Source: Flaccisagitta enflata
Lineage: Eukaryota > Chaetognatha > Sagittoidea > Aphragmophora
Direction of reading: 5' to 3'
Length of the DNA: 64,000 bases
Assembly: GCA_965153355.1 (NCBI GenBank)
Contig: OZ231126.1
Span: 30,628,001-30,692,000, forward strand
Made by a program: the position numbers and the translations under genes. The notes beneath the pieces were generated by a model. The model was not told where the DNA came from. It saw nothing but the letters and a program-made list of their open reading frames with translations, and made no database searches. This document shows, piece by piece, positions 1 to 12,529 of this stretch (within the stretch, counting starts at the first letter, position 1; each line of letters starts with the position of its first letter).

Positions 1-205
1 TTTCACTCAATTGGCTCACTGACTCACTCATCTATTAAACAAAATTTGCATGCACATCAAATTTCTTACTCATGTCACACCGGAAAGTACGCTCACTCAT
101 TACATTCAAACTATTCACTCATTAACTCGCTCACTGCAAAACTCACTCCATATGCTCAGTTTGCTCACTTAGTCACTTGCTCAGCTCTATTTACTCATTT
201 TGTCC
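1..205. repeat. degenerate TCACTCAT repeat
   Basis: Loose tandem copies of CTCACTCAT/TTCACTCA fill the left edge. No coding signal; 205-530 is unique AT-rich sequence in which I see nothing. Confidence 0.6.
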
Positions 206-522
206 AATTGAATTTTTGTTGAGGCGGTTTTTATTTTGGAGTGAGAACTCATCGAATTTTTTCTCTTAAAGGTTATAAAAACACGAACGAGAAGGAAACA
301 GTATTGAAAATATCAAATGTTTATACATTCTAAAATCAAAATAGGGGGATTCAGGGAAATGTCTGTCAAAAATCCAACTTCCAAGCACAAATTTCTGAAT
401 GTGGGAATGAAAAGAGAGTAATAGACTGGCCGAGGGCAACGCAGGACACGAGGTAGAACAGTGTGGATGTACACACAAGTGGACAATATGCGTTCGGGTG
501 GGAGGGGACAATCGCCACTGGG

Positions 523-530
<8 letters not shown>

Positions 531-595
<65 letters not shown>

Positions 596-935
596 AGAAG
601 AAGAAGAAGAAGAAGAAGAAGAAGAAGAAGAAGAAGAAGAAGAAGAAGAAGAAGAAGAAGAAGAAGAAGAAGAAGAAGAAGAAGAAGAAGAAGAAGAAGA
701 AGAAGAAGAAGAAGAAGAAGAAGAAGAAGAAGAAGAAGAAGAAGAAGAAGAAGAAGAAGAAGAAGAAGAAGAAGAAGAAGAAGAAGAAGAAGAAGAAGAA
801 GAAGAAGAAGAAGAAGAAGAAGAAGAAGAAGAAGAAGAAGAAGAAGAAGAAGAAGAAGAAGAAGAAGAAGAAGAAGAAGAAGAAGAAGAAGGAGACAAAG
901 ACGACGAAGAAAAAGAAGAAGAAAGAGAAGAAGTA
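531..935. repeat. compound (GA)n-(GAA)n microsatellite
   Basis: (GA)n from 531 to 590 changes into about 100 copies of GAA (591-891), then an impure GAA/GACGAA tail. All long frames here are homopolymeric (Arg, Lys, Glu, or Ser and Leu on the other strand) and are not genes. 936-1840 is AT-rich; I see only short open frames with no supporting signal. Confidence 0.97.
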
Positions 936-1839
936 GAAAAAAAAGAATTTGTGCGGCGCAATATATTATAATCAGGTAAAGAAGAGAAAATAATTTTGTT
1001 GGCTTTTTGGTCATAATCTAACTTCCTGTTTGATGTGTTCATAAACCCTTTCTCCTTTCTTGACAAGGGATTTCGATCTGAAATCGAACCGCACAGTACA
1101 CCACAATCGCTGATGTTAATCCTTATGAAAAAACATCGAGCCGCACAATACACCCCATTTGATTTTTTGGATTTCGATCCGACATTTAACCGCATGCGCA
1201 CAGTGCACCGTTATTAATGAATTTGATCCCGGGTAAATTGAGTAGCCACAATCAATGATGTTATCCTAGTAAACTGTAAAGCTGCAACTTCAGCTTAAGG
1301 AAGCAGTTCATCCTGTAATTTGGTGGGTGGGAGGCTTCAAGAACTTGAATGGCAAAATAGAGGAAGCAGTAAGAGAAACACTCTCATTCTACTCTTGCTT
1401 TCTTTCTACTATCAAGATAATCCACTTCTGTATTTCCAGTAAAGCCATAAAAGATGATGTTGATATTGGAATTAATACATATGAAAGGAATGAAACAAGC
1501 TTTTTTTTTCCTACAATTCTATCCTTGACTTTATTTCTCCTGCGATTGCAAATACCCACCTTTTTTTATGGGGAAATCAAATCAATATTAAGGTTTAAAG
1601 AATGTAATCTTATTGAAACTTATAACCAACTTTGGTGAAATTTGATCAGACTTTGCGCATAGCGCCGTCCAAACTGATCCGAGTGTAATGGAACGTGCAC
1701 TGAATCATGTCACAAAGGCGAAGGCACACTTTTACTATCTTTCTTATTATGCCGTTTATACGAGGTAGTATAATTCCCACTAGAATGAAAAATGAATATC
1801 TAAATATTGTAGCAGAATAGGAAGGAAGTACGGAAAACA

Positions 1840-2372
1840 GGTCGCCCAAGGGCAATATGTGGTCAGGGATACCCGTTGCCCTGCTTTGCATGATTGTGAA
1901 ATGGAGGGAGAGGAAGCAGGGCAGCGGCCCCAAAGGGGGCGAAGTCCTGTAGAACACAGGGGGACTTTCGTTCGTCATTCCGTCTGTCCGTCCATCCATC
2001 CGTCCGTTCCCCCCAGGCCTTCTCAGACCTGGAATCTGCCTTCCAGGCCTGAAATTTACCCTCTCAGTCCTGAATTCAGACCTCTCAGGCGGGGGCAGAT
2101 TTCAGGCCCAAGAGGACAGATTTCAGGCCTGAGAGGACAGATTTCAGGCCTGAGAGGGCAGATTTCAGGCCTGAGAAGGCAGATTCAACGCCTGAGAGGG
2201 CAGATTTCAGGCCTGAGAGGGTAAATTTCAGGCCTGAGAGGGCAGATTTCAGGTCTGAAAAGGCCTGGGGGGGACGAACGGACAAACGGACAGACAGATG
2301 GAATGATGAACAAAAGTCCCCCTGTGTTCTACAGGACCTTGTCCCCTTCGGGGCCGATGCCCAAAAAGGGAA
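1840..2372. mobile_element. palindrome-ended element with internal minisatellite (family P)
   Basis: The left end carries GTCCTGTAGAACACAGGGGG followed by a (GTCC/ATCC) tract; the right end (2262-2345) is the same in inverted order: a (GGAC) tract, then CCCCCTGTGTTCTACAGGAC. Each end can form a CCTGT/ACAGG hairpin with an AGAAC loop. Between them lies a 21-bp minisatellite. The outer part includes GGTCAGGGATACC and GGGCAGCGGCCCC, found again near 18.2 and 22.2 kb. Non-coding. Confidence 0.65.
2085..2270. repeat. 21-bp minisatellite
   Basis: About nine copies of GGCAGATTTCAGGCCTGAGA-type units lie inside the family P element. The unit itself contains the palindrome AGGCCT. Frames through it are repeat artefacts. 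Confidence 0.9.
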
Positions 2373-2423
2373 GATAAGAAAAGTAATGATAGAATATCAA
2401 GGAAGTGAAGAATTGAGGAAGTA

Positions 2424-2603
2424 AAGAAGAAGAAGAAGAAGAAGAAGAAGAAGAAGAAGAAGAAGAAGAAGAAGAAGAAAAAGAAAAAGAAAAAGAAAAA
2501 GAAAAAGAAAAAGAAAAAGAAAAAGAAAAAAAAAGAAAAAGTAAAAGAAAAAGAAAAAGAAAAAGAAAAAGAAAAAGAAAAAGAAAAAGAAGAAGAAGAA
2601 AAA
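2424..2603. repeat. (GAA)n-(GAAAAA)n microsatellite
   Basis: GAA units (2424-2476) change into GAAAAA units and back. Non-coding. Confidence 0.95.
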
Positions 2604-2734
2604 TAATTCAGCGGAAAGAAAGAAATTTGAAAAATGTATCACGAAGCCGAGAAATGGTCATCGTTGAGGAATTCCGACGCGTGACCTCGAAAGACCATCG
2701 CCCAAATGGCAGGTTCGGTGGATGAAAAACTAGT

Positions 2735-3519
2735 TACAGTTAAACCCCGCAATAACGGATGTCAAGGGATTAACAAATCTTATCTGTTTTAGGACGGCAA
2801 ATTTTCGAAGGAAAATTAAGTGATTCACCATACTTTTTGCATCATTTTCAGGACAATAATGAAGCTGGAATGCTATAAGTAGACAAATTGTCTCTAAAGA
2901 CACTTGGTATATACCATTTCATCATATTCTGACCTTAATGTGATTTGAACTATGCGATTCTAATGAAAACAAACAGAAAAATAACAGTTTTCGACAAATA
3001 ACTGCTCACACATTTTTTCATTTCCTGTGGTCTAAATTCTAAGAAAGCCAAACACGGGGAAATTTTGCATTTTGAAAAACATAGTTCTCTCTGCAATCGA
3101 TTTGGGAAGAGAACTATGTTCTTTGTTTTTTCATTTTTTCTTTTTCTATGCAAATTTAGAATTTAGACCGACCCCCTGTAAGTGACCAAAAATGAAAAAA
3201 GTAGAAATTTTCAATAAATTTTCTTAAGAAACATTGGCTAAACATGGTCTTTTTTTCTAAATAATGCAAATTTTTCTTTTGAATAATATGTCTGGGCCAT
3301 CTGAATCACTTGTTTTTCCATTTCCATTCATTTATGATTTCCATTTTTACCCTCTTTGAAACACAAATGTTGCCTTCGGAGGGAAGCTGTCTTAGGCAGA
3401 TATCTGTTATTGCCATAATAGGATATAAAAAGATCTGACAAGAAGGGACTCAGATTCCATGTCTGTTAAAGTCTGATTTCCGTTACTCTTTGATCCGGTA
3501 TAGCGGGGTGTTACATTAA
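2735..3519. mobile_element. pogo/Tigger-like MITE
   Basis: The left end TACAGTTAAACCCCGCAATA and the inverted right end around 3495-3519 (GGTATAGCGGGGTGTTACAT) match with small differences and begin at a TA. CAGTTRAACCCCG-type ends are typical of pogo/Tigger elements. About 785 bp without a transposase frame. An internal palindrome lies at about 3027-3170 (TCTAAATTCTAAG against TTAGAATTTAGA; ACATAGTTCTCT against AGAGAACTATGT). Confidence 0.6.
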
Positions 3520-3792
3520 CTTAAAATGAGGTTCATTTTGTCAGTCCATCTTTCCATCCCTCCATCCTACCATGATCCATCCATCCATCTGTTCTATGGG
3601 TCGGTTGATCCCCGCCCCGCGTTGAACAAAACCCTAGAGCTAACTTAGGTTTCACCTTCCCCCCCCCCCCCAGGTCAACGGCTCTAGACTACAGATCCAT
3701 AACAGGGTGTATAAATTATCATTTAGGAAATAGAATGCGGCCCAGCAAATTCCTCTCGTTCCTCGATGAGGTAATAAATGTTTTGTTAAAGA

Positions 3793-4048
3793 AACAAGCC
3801 CGACCGGGCAACGATGCGTCCGGGCTGTGTCTCAGCGTGTATTGATCATGTGACATATGTATGGAATGACAAATGGATGAACAGACGGATGAGAAGACTC
3901 AAAACATGTTGGATGATCATTTGTTTCAGTGTAGGATCTCACCGTGGCCTAAAACAGTCGAGAAACGCGGTTTTTGCACAGACGTTACGGACGGACCGAC
4001 GGACAGACCCTCTTATTAAGATGCGTTCCTGACGGACGCATCTAAAAA
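3793..4048 (+). mobile_element. HINE-like element, GATGCG subfamily
   Basis: Starts AACAAGCCCGACCGGGCAA, then the box GATGCGTCC; ends with a GGACGGACCGACGG tract, CTCTTATTAAGATGCG, a loop, GGACGCATC and CTAAAA. The 5' box can pair with the 3' hairpin arm. This layout (5' box, ACGG microsatellite, 3' hairpin and CTAA end) fits Helentron-associated non-autonomous elements. Non-coding. Confidence 0.6.
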
Positions 4049-4078
4049 CTTAGAATGATGAAAAAAAAAGAACGAATA

Positions 4079-4368
4079 AACAAGCCCGATCGGGTAACGA
4101 TGCGTCCTGACTGTGTCACCGCGTGAAGTGAATTGCGCGCTAAGTATGTGATACATGGGGGAGAGATAGATGGACAGACTTTTCTTAAGAAAGGAGTCTC
4201 TCAAAAAATGTTGATCATAATTGATCCGGCGTTGTTCTCTTCTTTTTTTTTTGTCTTTTGCACGGTTGCAATGGACAGACATTCCGACGGACGCATGAAC
4301 CGATACGATGGATGGAAACTTATGGAGAAGCGCGGACGGGTCTAAAAAGGAACGCGGACGGGTCTAAA
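4079..4368 (+). mobile_element. HINE-like element, GATGCG subfamily, decayed 3' end
   Basis: Begins like the previous copy (CAAGCCCGATCGGGTAACGA, GATGCGTCC) 30 bp after it ends. The 3' end is worn: the piece GCGGACGGGTCTAAAAAGGA is present twice in tandem and the hairpin is lost. 4370-4930 is AT-rich, with no feature seen. Confidence 0.5.
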
Positions 4369-4934
4369 AAGGAATGTGTTGGCGTATTTGTGAATGCGTG
4401 ACCTCGGCAGAACTCCAAATGTCCAAATGTCAATCTTATCATTCATCTTCTTCTCAGATTCTTATGACACAGAGCAAGATCGCGTGGAAATTGGCATTCA
4501 TTATTGCTGTAAAATGAATATTTAATATGACAAATTTTTTCATGATTTTTGCAAAATATATTATTTTTTGATAGCAAAATAAAAAAAATTGATGCAAAAT
4601 CTATCTTCATGAACTAGATATTAATATTTTTATATTTGAAGTGTACTATTCTATTTTTATATATTTTCATAAAGTTTTTGTATTAATTCAATAAAAAAAA
4701 ATATTTGAAAATATGCAAGATATGTCAAAAAGAAATAATTTCTATATGAATGAATATTTTTTTAAATATTTTTCAATACACAATTTGAATATATCTTTAA
4801 AACATGCTTAAATAGCTTTTTTCAGCATATCTTTCAACATGTCATAACTCTGATTCTTGTTATGATTACTCAAATTTTCATGTTACTTGCCTACTTGCAT
4901 TCCTTCGATAATTAACACTTTTGCCAATTTGTGC

Positions 4935-5245
4935 ATTCTTTCATTTACTCATTCATATAATCATTCATTCATTCATTCTTTCATTCATTCATTCGTCAAG
5001 TGTATTTTTCTCCTCTTTCATAAACATGAATCTCCCCGCGGTTCTTGAGTTGTTTTCTTTTTATTAAAGATTTGTTCAACCCATGTACCCATCCTTCATT
5101 CATTCATTCATTCATTCATTCATTCATTCATTCATTCATTCATTCATTCATTCATTCATTCAGTCATTCATTTATTCATTCATTCATACTTTCACTGTTC
5201 CAGTTGTTCATTTGTACATTCATTCGTTCATTCATTTACTTGTTA
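4935..5245. repeat. (CATT)n microsatellite
   Basis: Imperfect CATT units flank a pure run at 5091-5161. 5246-5640 is unique AT-rich sequence with no supported gene. Confidence 0.95.
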
Positions 5246-5662
5246 CCTCATTAAATGTTTGTTCATTTATGTAAGCATTCAATGACAACAACCAGCTTTT
5301 CCACCAAACAGATTTTCCACCATGAATTATGGCACGTCAAATAGTGTCGAAAATTTGGTGACTTATCTGTCCACTCGTACATGATTCCCTGATAACTAAT
5401 AAATGTTTTCCATGAGTATTTTTTGTTTTTGAAATACTTCGTTCTAACGTTTAAATGTGCATAACTCTTCAAATTTTGAGAATTATTCAAAAAAAATTGT
5501 GTATTTACCATGGCATGAACTAGATTTAACCAATACAATTCAAAAATTGGAAAAAATTAAAAAAACATTTTCTGAGATCTTTTAACCCTTTGGGGTTACC
5601 CCATCCCAACCCCCTTATCTCTGCTCAGGGGCGGAAATTGAAAAAACCCTTTGATGGCCCAA

Positions 5663-6985
5663 AAAGAATTCAAGTCAATTTAAGTCAGTTTAACTCAGTA
5701 TAAGTCAATTTAAGGCAGTCTAAGTCAATTTAAGTCATTTTATTTCATTTTTGAATTTTAGTTTTTTTAAGTCAATTTAGGTCATATTTTACATAATTAT
5801 AGGTCATTATGCAATTATAGGTAATTATAAGTAATCATAGGTCATTATGCAATTATAGGTAATCATAGGTCATTATAGGTAATTATAGGTAATCTTGATC
5901 ATTACAGGTAATTATAGGTGAGTATAGGTCATTATGTAATTATAGGTAATTATAGGTCATTATAGGTAACTATAGCCAATGATAGGTCATTATCCAACTA
6001 TAGGTCTTTATTGGTAATTATAGGTCATCATGTAATTATAGGTAACTATAGGTAATCATAGATAATTTTAGGTCATTACAGGTAATTATAGGTTATTATA
6101 GGTAATTATAGGTCATTATGTAATTATAGGTAATCATAGGTCTTAATAGGTAATTGTAGGTCATTATGCAGTTATAGGTAATTAAAGGTAATAATAGGTA
6201 ATCATAGGTAATCATAGGTCATTACAGGTCATTATGCTATTATAAGTAATCATAGGTCATTATAGGTAATTATAGGTCATTATGTAATTATAGGTAATTA
6301 TAGGTCAGTATTGGTCATTTTAGGTAATTATAGGTAATTATGGGTCATTATGCAATTATAGGTCATTATCGGTAATTATAGGTCATTATGTTATTATAGG
6401 TAATTATAGGTAATTATAGGTTATTATATAATGATTATAGGTCATCATAGGTATTAAAATGATATAGGTAGTGTAGGTCATTGAGTACGGTAATTTTAGG
6501 TAATCAAAAGAATCATTATAGGTAATTATAGATCATTACGTAATTGCATAAATTGATTAAAATTATTTATAGGTAATCATAGGTCATTATAGGTTATAGG
6601 TAATTATAGGTCAATAGACAATTATAGTAATTACACAGGTAATTATAGGTCATTATGCAATTTTAGGTAATTATAGGTAATCATAGGTCATTATAGGCAA
6701 TTATAGGTCATTATGTAATCATAGGTAATTACAGGTAATTGCAGGTAATTCCTATTATTTTATAAGTAATTGTAGGTCATTCTAGGTTTAGGTAATCATA
6801 GGTTATCATGGGTAATTATAGGTCATGTAATTATGAGTAATTATGTGATAATAGGTAATTAAAGGTCATTTTTTGTTAATATAGGTGATTACGTAATTCA
6901 AAGTAATCATAGCTACTTACAGGCAATTATAGTCATTATTGTCATTACAGGAAATAATGTACTTATATAATTAGGCAATTATGTA
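5663..6985. repeat. ATAGGTAATT/ATAGGTCATT minisatellite
   Basis: A short array of AAGTCAATTT units (5663-5765) runs into about 1.2 kb of 11-12-bp units alternating TATAGGTAAT and TATAGGTCAT with TATGCAAT inserts. No long frame survives. 6990-7570 is AT-rich, with nothing seen. Confidence 0.9.
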
Positions 6986-7571
6986 ATTAAGTAATTGTAT
7001 AAGCCTCTTACACGACTTACAGGTGTTGGCCTTGTTTTTTTTTAAGAAATTGAAAAATTTTTTTTAAAACAGATGAAAATCAAATCAAATTGTTACTTTT
7101 CTGTCTTATTTTTCTTTTTCTTTATCTTATACCTTTTTCTGCTCTTTTATGAGTTTCTATTCCTATAAAAAAAATTGTACACACAAAACCAAAATTAACC
7201 TTTAGTCAATCCCTATCACAGGGCACATTTTTTGTAAATCTGGCCCCTGATTTCTCTACTTGTCTGTTTCATTACTTCTTTGTTTATCTATCCTCAATCT
7301 TCAATATTTTTTTTCTTAGCACGATTTTTTTTTCTAACTTTCTAACTTAAATAAATATGTATAAAAAATATTTGTAAGAAAGATTATTATTTATAATTTA
7401 TTTGATAATTTCTTTTGTTGGCAAAAGGAAGAATACTGAAATGTTGATTGCTGATATTTCATTCAATCATCTTAGTATTTGTTTGCTTGTTTTCACATAG
7501 GTTAAAATGAATCTCTGAAAAAAAACTGATGGTCCCATTATCTTTTGAAATGATTCCTATTTTGTGATCAT

Positions 7572-7732
7572 TTTTAGTTGCGGACACGCAACTCTATAAG
7601 AGGCTTTGTCCGTCCGTCCATTGGTTGGTCGGTTGGTCGGTCCGTGGTGAGCGAGTTAAAAAGTGGGAAAACGCGCATTTCTGCCCCTGCCCACCCGTCT
7701 GCAACTGATGGCCGTGTGTATTTGGCCTTGTT
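7572..7732 (-). mobile_element. HINE-like element, GTTGCG subfamily
   Basis: Plus strand reads TTTTTAGTTGCGGACACGC, AACTCTATAAGAGG, a (GTCC)/(TTGG) tract, CCCCTGCCCACCCGTCTGCA and GGCCTTGTT. On the minus strand it starts AACAAGGCC, has the box AGTTGCAGAC, and ends in the hairpin AGTTGCGTGTCCGCAACT plus AAAA. Confidence 0.62.
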
Positions 7733-7794
7733 AAACCATACTTGTTTCTTTCTCTGTCTCTCTTTTTTTCCTTTTCTTAAATTTCTTTTTCATT

Positions 7795-7915
<121 letters not shown>

Positions 7916-8094
7916 ATTGAGTATTTTGCTGAGAACAAGATAAAAAACAAAAGATACAACTTTGAACCTTCTACCTACTACATACTGGCACTTCCTACTA
8001 CATACTGGCATGTATAAGACTGAAACCGAACTGGAGGTAAGGGCAGTATCCCGGCCAGTAGGTCAGTACCGAACCAAGCCGTCGGTTGACCTCT

Positions 8095-8465
8095 TCTTAT
8101 GAGCATAGCTGCTCATGTGTAAGGGTGATTTTGAGCATTTTAGCTCATTTAGCTCATTTAGCTCAGTTATTTTTCTGATTTCAAATACGATATATGAACA
8201 AATATATTGATAGATGTTTAAGCAAGCAAATACAAGGAAGCATGTCAGTGAGCAGAGCTGCTCATCTGTGAGGGAGTTTTTTATTATTCTAGCTCATTTA
8301 CCTCATTTAGCTTGCTCTTTTTTTAATTTCAAAACAGATAAATAAATGTTTTGAAATTCAAGCATGCAAATACAAAACATATAAGTAAGCATAGCTGGTT
8401 GTCTGGTTGGTGATTTTGAATATATTAGCTCATCTAGCTCATTCGGCTCAAGTGCCTAATTTTCT
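8095..8465. repeat. three tandem ~145-bp units with TAGCTCATT
   Basis: Units starting near 8098, 8249 and 8388 share GAGCATAGCTGCTCATGTG (itself a small palindrome), a TAGCTCATTTAGCTCATT run and AAGCAAGCAAATACAA. Non-coding. 8470-8885 has no feature I can support. Confidence 0.7.
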
Positions 8466-8889
8466 CTGATTTTCAGTGCAACCAATACACACAATTGCTC
8501 TTAATTTGATCTAACAAATAAAAAGAGTTGAAGACAAAAGAGTTGAAGACAAAAGTTTGTTGAAAAGTGAACAACGCTTACAACTTTTTTCCTCACGGCA
8601 ACACCCGCCATTACTGGTATAAAATATTAGGATCAAACAATTTTATAGCAGAATTTCAGCTTCATCTATTTGCTTTAATTGCAAAACCAACCTGGGATTC
8701 AAACCTGGAACCTATAAAGAAATAAACCAAACACAATAACTCTGGCAACTGTTCATATGGAGTTAATATGATTTAGTATATTCAAAATAATTTTCTATCC
8801 AATATACCCCATCGTCAACCCTATAGGACATAAGCATTATACACACATAGTTTCATTTCATTGGCACAAAAGATAGTTACGATATGAGG

Positions 8890-8926
8890 GCCCCCGTATT
8901 TCCAAGTATAGACGACATCTACTGTA
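8890..8926. mobile_element. terminal fragment of the 32.4-kb fold-back MITE family
   Basis: CCCCCGTATTTCCAAGTATA followed by GACGACATCTACTGTA matches the right end of the element at 32401-32967. No opposite end is seen nearby. Confidence 0.6.
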
Positions 8927-8952
8927 AATGGAATGAATCATGACTTCAAAGT

Positions 8953-9152
<200 letters not shown>

Positions 9153-9544
9153 TTTCAAGACTATGGAAACTACGGAAACAAAAGATTTTGATGTAGGCGT
9201 AATCATAACTAACGCTTACGAGTACGCATACTAGTATGCAAAAATTGAGCAAACGATTACGCTTACGCTTATGAGTACAGTAAAAATTGGCGAGTACAGC
9301 GAGTACGCTTACGATTACGCGTAAGATTACGCCATCGCTGTTACACATATTGTCATCGTCTGATGTGATGATGTGATGTCTAATGTTGTGATGATATGAT
9401 GCGAAACCATTTTTAAAGATTCTACTTTTAAATCTCCCCAGGAGCAAGCCAAAGGATGGATTATAGCGCGTATCCAGCAACCAGCATAACATTAGGGGGT
9501 CACGGTTGGAACTGAGGTGGCAAAGTCTGGAAGAAATCTTTTTC

Positions 9545-10035
9545 TAATCAACTATTGACCTTTTTAGAATTGATTATCACTGTGATTAGGTCCCTGACAA
9601 TGAAGGTTTTTTTTACAGTTGGCACTTCTCCGTTGTACCATTCTCAAGCAATGTCCATGAGCTTCAATGCTATATGTTTGTTTTGTCAAAAAATGTTTGG
9701 GAAGTGTAAGTCCAAGGGGGTCCAAGGTCAGGTCAAAGTATGATCCCCCACGGGGGTCAAAATTTCAAAAGTTTCAAAATTAAAATCTGATTGCAGATTT
9801 GGATTCCTCTCAAAAAAGTAGCAAAAGAAAGTACTTTTCTTTTTTTTTCATTTTTCCTTTTAAGTGGGTCAAATTTTGGGTCAAAGGTCAAAAGTGACCC
9901 CGATCTGACCTCGCGTGAGGTCAAAAATAAAAACGCGGATAATCCAAAATTCTGAGACCAGTTTTGGAATCCCCATGAAAAATTAGTTGATAGTTATAAC
10001 TGTCATTTTCAAGTTTTCTCAGAAAATGTCTGTCA
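9545..10035 (+). repeat. dispersed repeat R1, copy 1
   Basis: Inverted relative to copy 2 at 19683-20092, with high identity along about 400 bp (GATCCCCCACGGGGGTCAAA, TTCTCAAGCA/TACTTGAGAA, GCAGATTTGGATTCCTCTCA). It contains GGGTCAAAGGTCA and several TGACC words. No frame longer than about 60 codons. Confidence 0.75.
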
Positions 10036-10197
10036 AACATGACAATATTTGTCATGATGCACAACAGGGTCGTAACAGAAATCTAGACTCGCTATGTATT
10101 CTGAATCTACTTAAAAAGAACACAGCTCTTAAGCATATATATTCAATATAGATATGGCCTTTCTGACTTTTGATCGTCCTGTAAAGTCAAATTAGGC

Positions 10198-10450
10198 TTT
10201 TGGGCAGGGAGACAAAGTCCTGTTGAATACGGGGAATTTTGTTTGTTTGTTCATTTGTCTGTAGTTGTATTCCCCCCCCTTGAGCTCTAATCAACCCTTT
10301 CAGGCCTCCAACTAACCCTCTTGGGCCTCAAGATGGTTCTCACAGGCCTCAAATTTGTCCTCTCAAGCTGCCTCAGACCGTTTAGATTTCAAATAAGCTC
10401 TCCAGCCTCCAGACAACTCTCGTGAAAATTAAATCAGCTCTTGAATGACA
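10198..10450. mobile_element. family P-like fragment
   Basis: AAAGTCCTGTTGAATACGGGG is a worn family P end, followed by a GTTT/GTCT tract and degenerate CTCTCAGGCCTCAAA units, as in the copy at 19.4 kb. R1 lies next to it at both places. Confidence 0.45.
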
Positions 10451-10514
10451 CATATCAGCCCTCTCCACCCTAAATCATCAATCCCGACCAGGGTTGTCAA
10501 AAATTAAAAATGAC

Positions 10515-10612
10515 TAAATTGACCTGATTGACATAAGTGACCTAATATAACCTATTATGAATTAATATGACTTAAAATGACATAGAATGACTTAAAATGG
10601 ATTTTGGGAAGG
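10515..10612. repeat. AAAATGACTTAA-type short repeat
   Basis: Units of 10-12 bp with ATGACTTAAA. Similar arrays occur at 13.85 and 50.35 kb. Confidence 0.7.
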
Positions 10613-11146
10613 AGCTGTGTCATTAAATAAAAACAAAAACAGATTTGGACCGGTCAAATTCTGGGGACATAGCGGGTAGCTCACCTTACCTCACCACAAC
10701 CTGGTTTAGCCATGATGACCCTTCCTCCTACGCTTCCTCCTTTTTACACAAGTTTTTTCAGCGAAAAAAGTTACCCATACATCATTATGTCCATAAACGA
10801 CAGGAATTTATTAAATTTGAATTTTGATTTTTTTGCCTAATTTACCGCATGAGCTTTAATCAAATCTAGGTCGAAAATTCCAACTATGCTTTTTTGCTCG
10901 CTTTCCCTAGGAACCAACTCATGTTTACCTTTCTACTGTGAGCCCAAAAAGCTTAATGATGCAAAAAAAGTAATAGCAGCCCAAGGGCAGTAAATGGTCA
11001 GTGGTACCCAAAGGATTGCGTAGAAAATTCGGAAACCCGTTTTTTGTCACGGTTTGCTATTCCCCAATAGCATAAAAGACACTATAGTTACGATTATTGC
11101 ACGTGACGACTTCGTTTCTGGTCGTTACAGTTTATTCACTGTCCTC

Positions 11147-11737
11147 CTTGAAAGTCAGAGTGAAGAAGTCATAGTACTGTGGGTTTTTGTAGTTTGTCAT
11201 AGTTTTGAGGTTACTTTTACTAAACAAGCAGTTGCGGAAATCTTGTCAAGGCGCACTTGAGAAATATGAAAAAAAGATTAATTTAAACCTCATTTTGAAT
11301 GAAGAATTTTTCAACTCACCCAGACCTCTTTTTTGATGCTAAATCTGTTATCCTGATGTTATTTCCTTTCATTTGATGGGTCGCACTATATGTTTTTATG
11401 AAGAAATAAGAATTTCAATTTCTAAGCCACCGTTAGAATTTTGCAACGGTGGCTAAAAAACTGAAAATCGTATATCTTGAAGAAAGCATATAGTGCGACA
11501 TATCAAATGAAAGGAAATGTCATCAGGATTACGAATTTGCTAACAAAAAAGAGGTTTTGATTAGTTAAAAAAATCTATGTTCAAAATAGGGTTAAAATTT
11601 TTCTTTTTTTCAAATTTCTCAAAAAGCGCCCTTGACAAGATTTCATGAGTGATAGTTTTAGTTTAATCAACCCTAAAACTAAGAGAAACTGCAATAAAAC
11701 CCACTGTACTATGACTTTTGACCTGGACTCTCGTTGA
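11147..11737. mobile_element. fold-back palindromic element
   Basis: Two arms of about 290 bp fold on a centre at 11432-11458, where AGCCACCGTT pairs with AACGGTGGCT. Outer arms pair AAGTCATAGTACTGTGGGTT with ACCCACTGTACTATGACTT, and ATGGGTCGCACTATATG with CATATAGTGCGACATAT. The short open frames across it are by-products. 10975-11015 holds only a family P scrap (GGTCAGTGGTACCC). Confidence 0.7.
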
Positions 11738-11744
11738 GAGGAGA

Positions 11745-11857
11745 GTGCTATCTAAAGCTATAAAAAGCTATCAAAAGCTACTTACAACTATTCTAAGCTA
11801 TTTGAAGCTATTCAAAGCTATTCAAAGCTAGTCAATAAACATAAAACAAAATATTTG

Positions 11858-11890
<33 letters not shown>

Positions 11891-11892
11891 CA
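11745..11892. repeat. AGCTATTCAA repeat and (TGTC)n
   Basis: About nine units of CAAAGCTATT, then a pure GTCT run at 11860-11890. 11900-12250 shows nothing. Confidence 0.85.
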
Positions 11893-12253
11893 CTGTATCT
11901 CTGTAGTTACCCCTCTATAAGAGACTGAGACCAAAACCAAGAGAATCGTTTCAGCATTTATGTTACGTCGATGTTTTTGAATCTCATGTTAAGCATGTTG
12001 GAGAATGATTGATCCTTTTCAAACTTTAGTCATTTTCTATCAAAACATTTTTAATAAAAGGAATATGTAAATGCTAATATATAAAAATTCTAAAGAATAA
12101 AAAATGAATTATATGAAACTATTATCTAAATGTGAAACCTTAAACATTAAAGGTTTAAAGAAGAGAAAAAAAGCAAAAAAGCAAAAAAAAAAAAAAATCG
12201 AAAAGTAAAAAAGTAAAAAAAACAAAAAACTAAAAGATGAAAAATGAGAAGTA

Positions 12254-12441
12254 AACAAGGCCGGATACACGGCTACCAAAGTCGCGTGCGGGTAGGCAGG
12301 GGCCATATTTGAGGTCACTGGACCATTTGGGCAGGAGCAGTGAAGTCCAAAAAAATAAAAATCATAAAAAAGTATAGATGACCGACCAATAACCAACCGA
12401 CCGACGACTGATAACGACGGACAACGGGGTGTACAGTGTGA
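12254..12441 (+). mobile_element. HINE-like element, GTCGCG subfamily, long form
   Basis: Starts AACAAGGCCGGATACACGGC, with AGTCGCGTGCGGGT as 5' box and GGGGCCATATTTGAGGTCAC, which marks the long form shared with 16.1, 20.2, 25.8 and 63.2 kb. The 3' tract (GACC/AACC) is present, but the terminal hairpin is missing. Confidence 0.58.
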
Positions 12442-12529
12442 TTACACATGTTTAAATGAAATGAAATCTAATGAAGTGAGAGTGAAAACTAATGAAAAAA
12501 ATCAAGAAAGTGAAAAGTGAAAAGTCAAA

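Noticed and set aside
266-1201. Long frames of poly-Ser, poly-Leu, poly-Arg, poly-Lys or poly-Glu
   Set aside because: They are translations of the (GA)n/(GAA)n microsatellite in every frame, with no coding signal outside the repeat.
11054-11260. Small protein gene of 68 codons
   Set aside because: It runs into the arm of the fold-back palindrome and has no homology or splice support.
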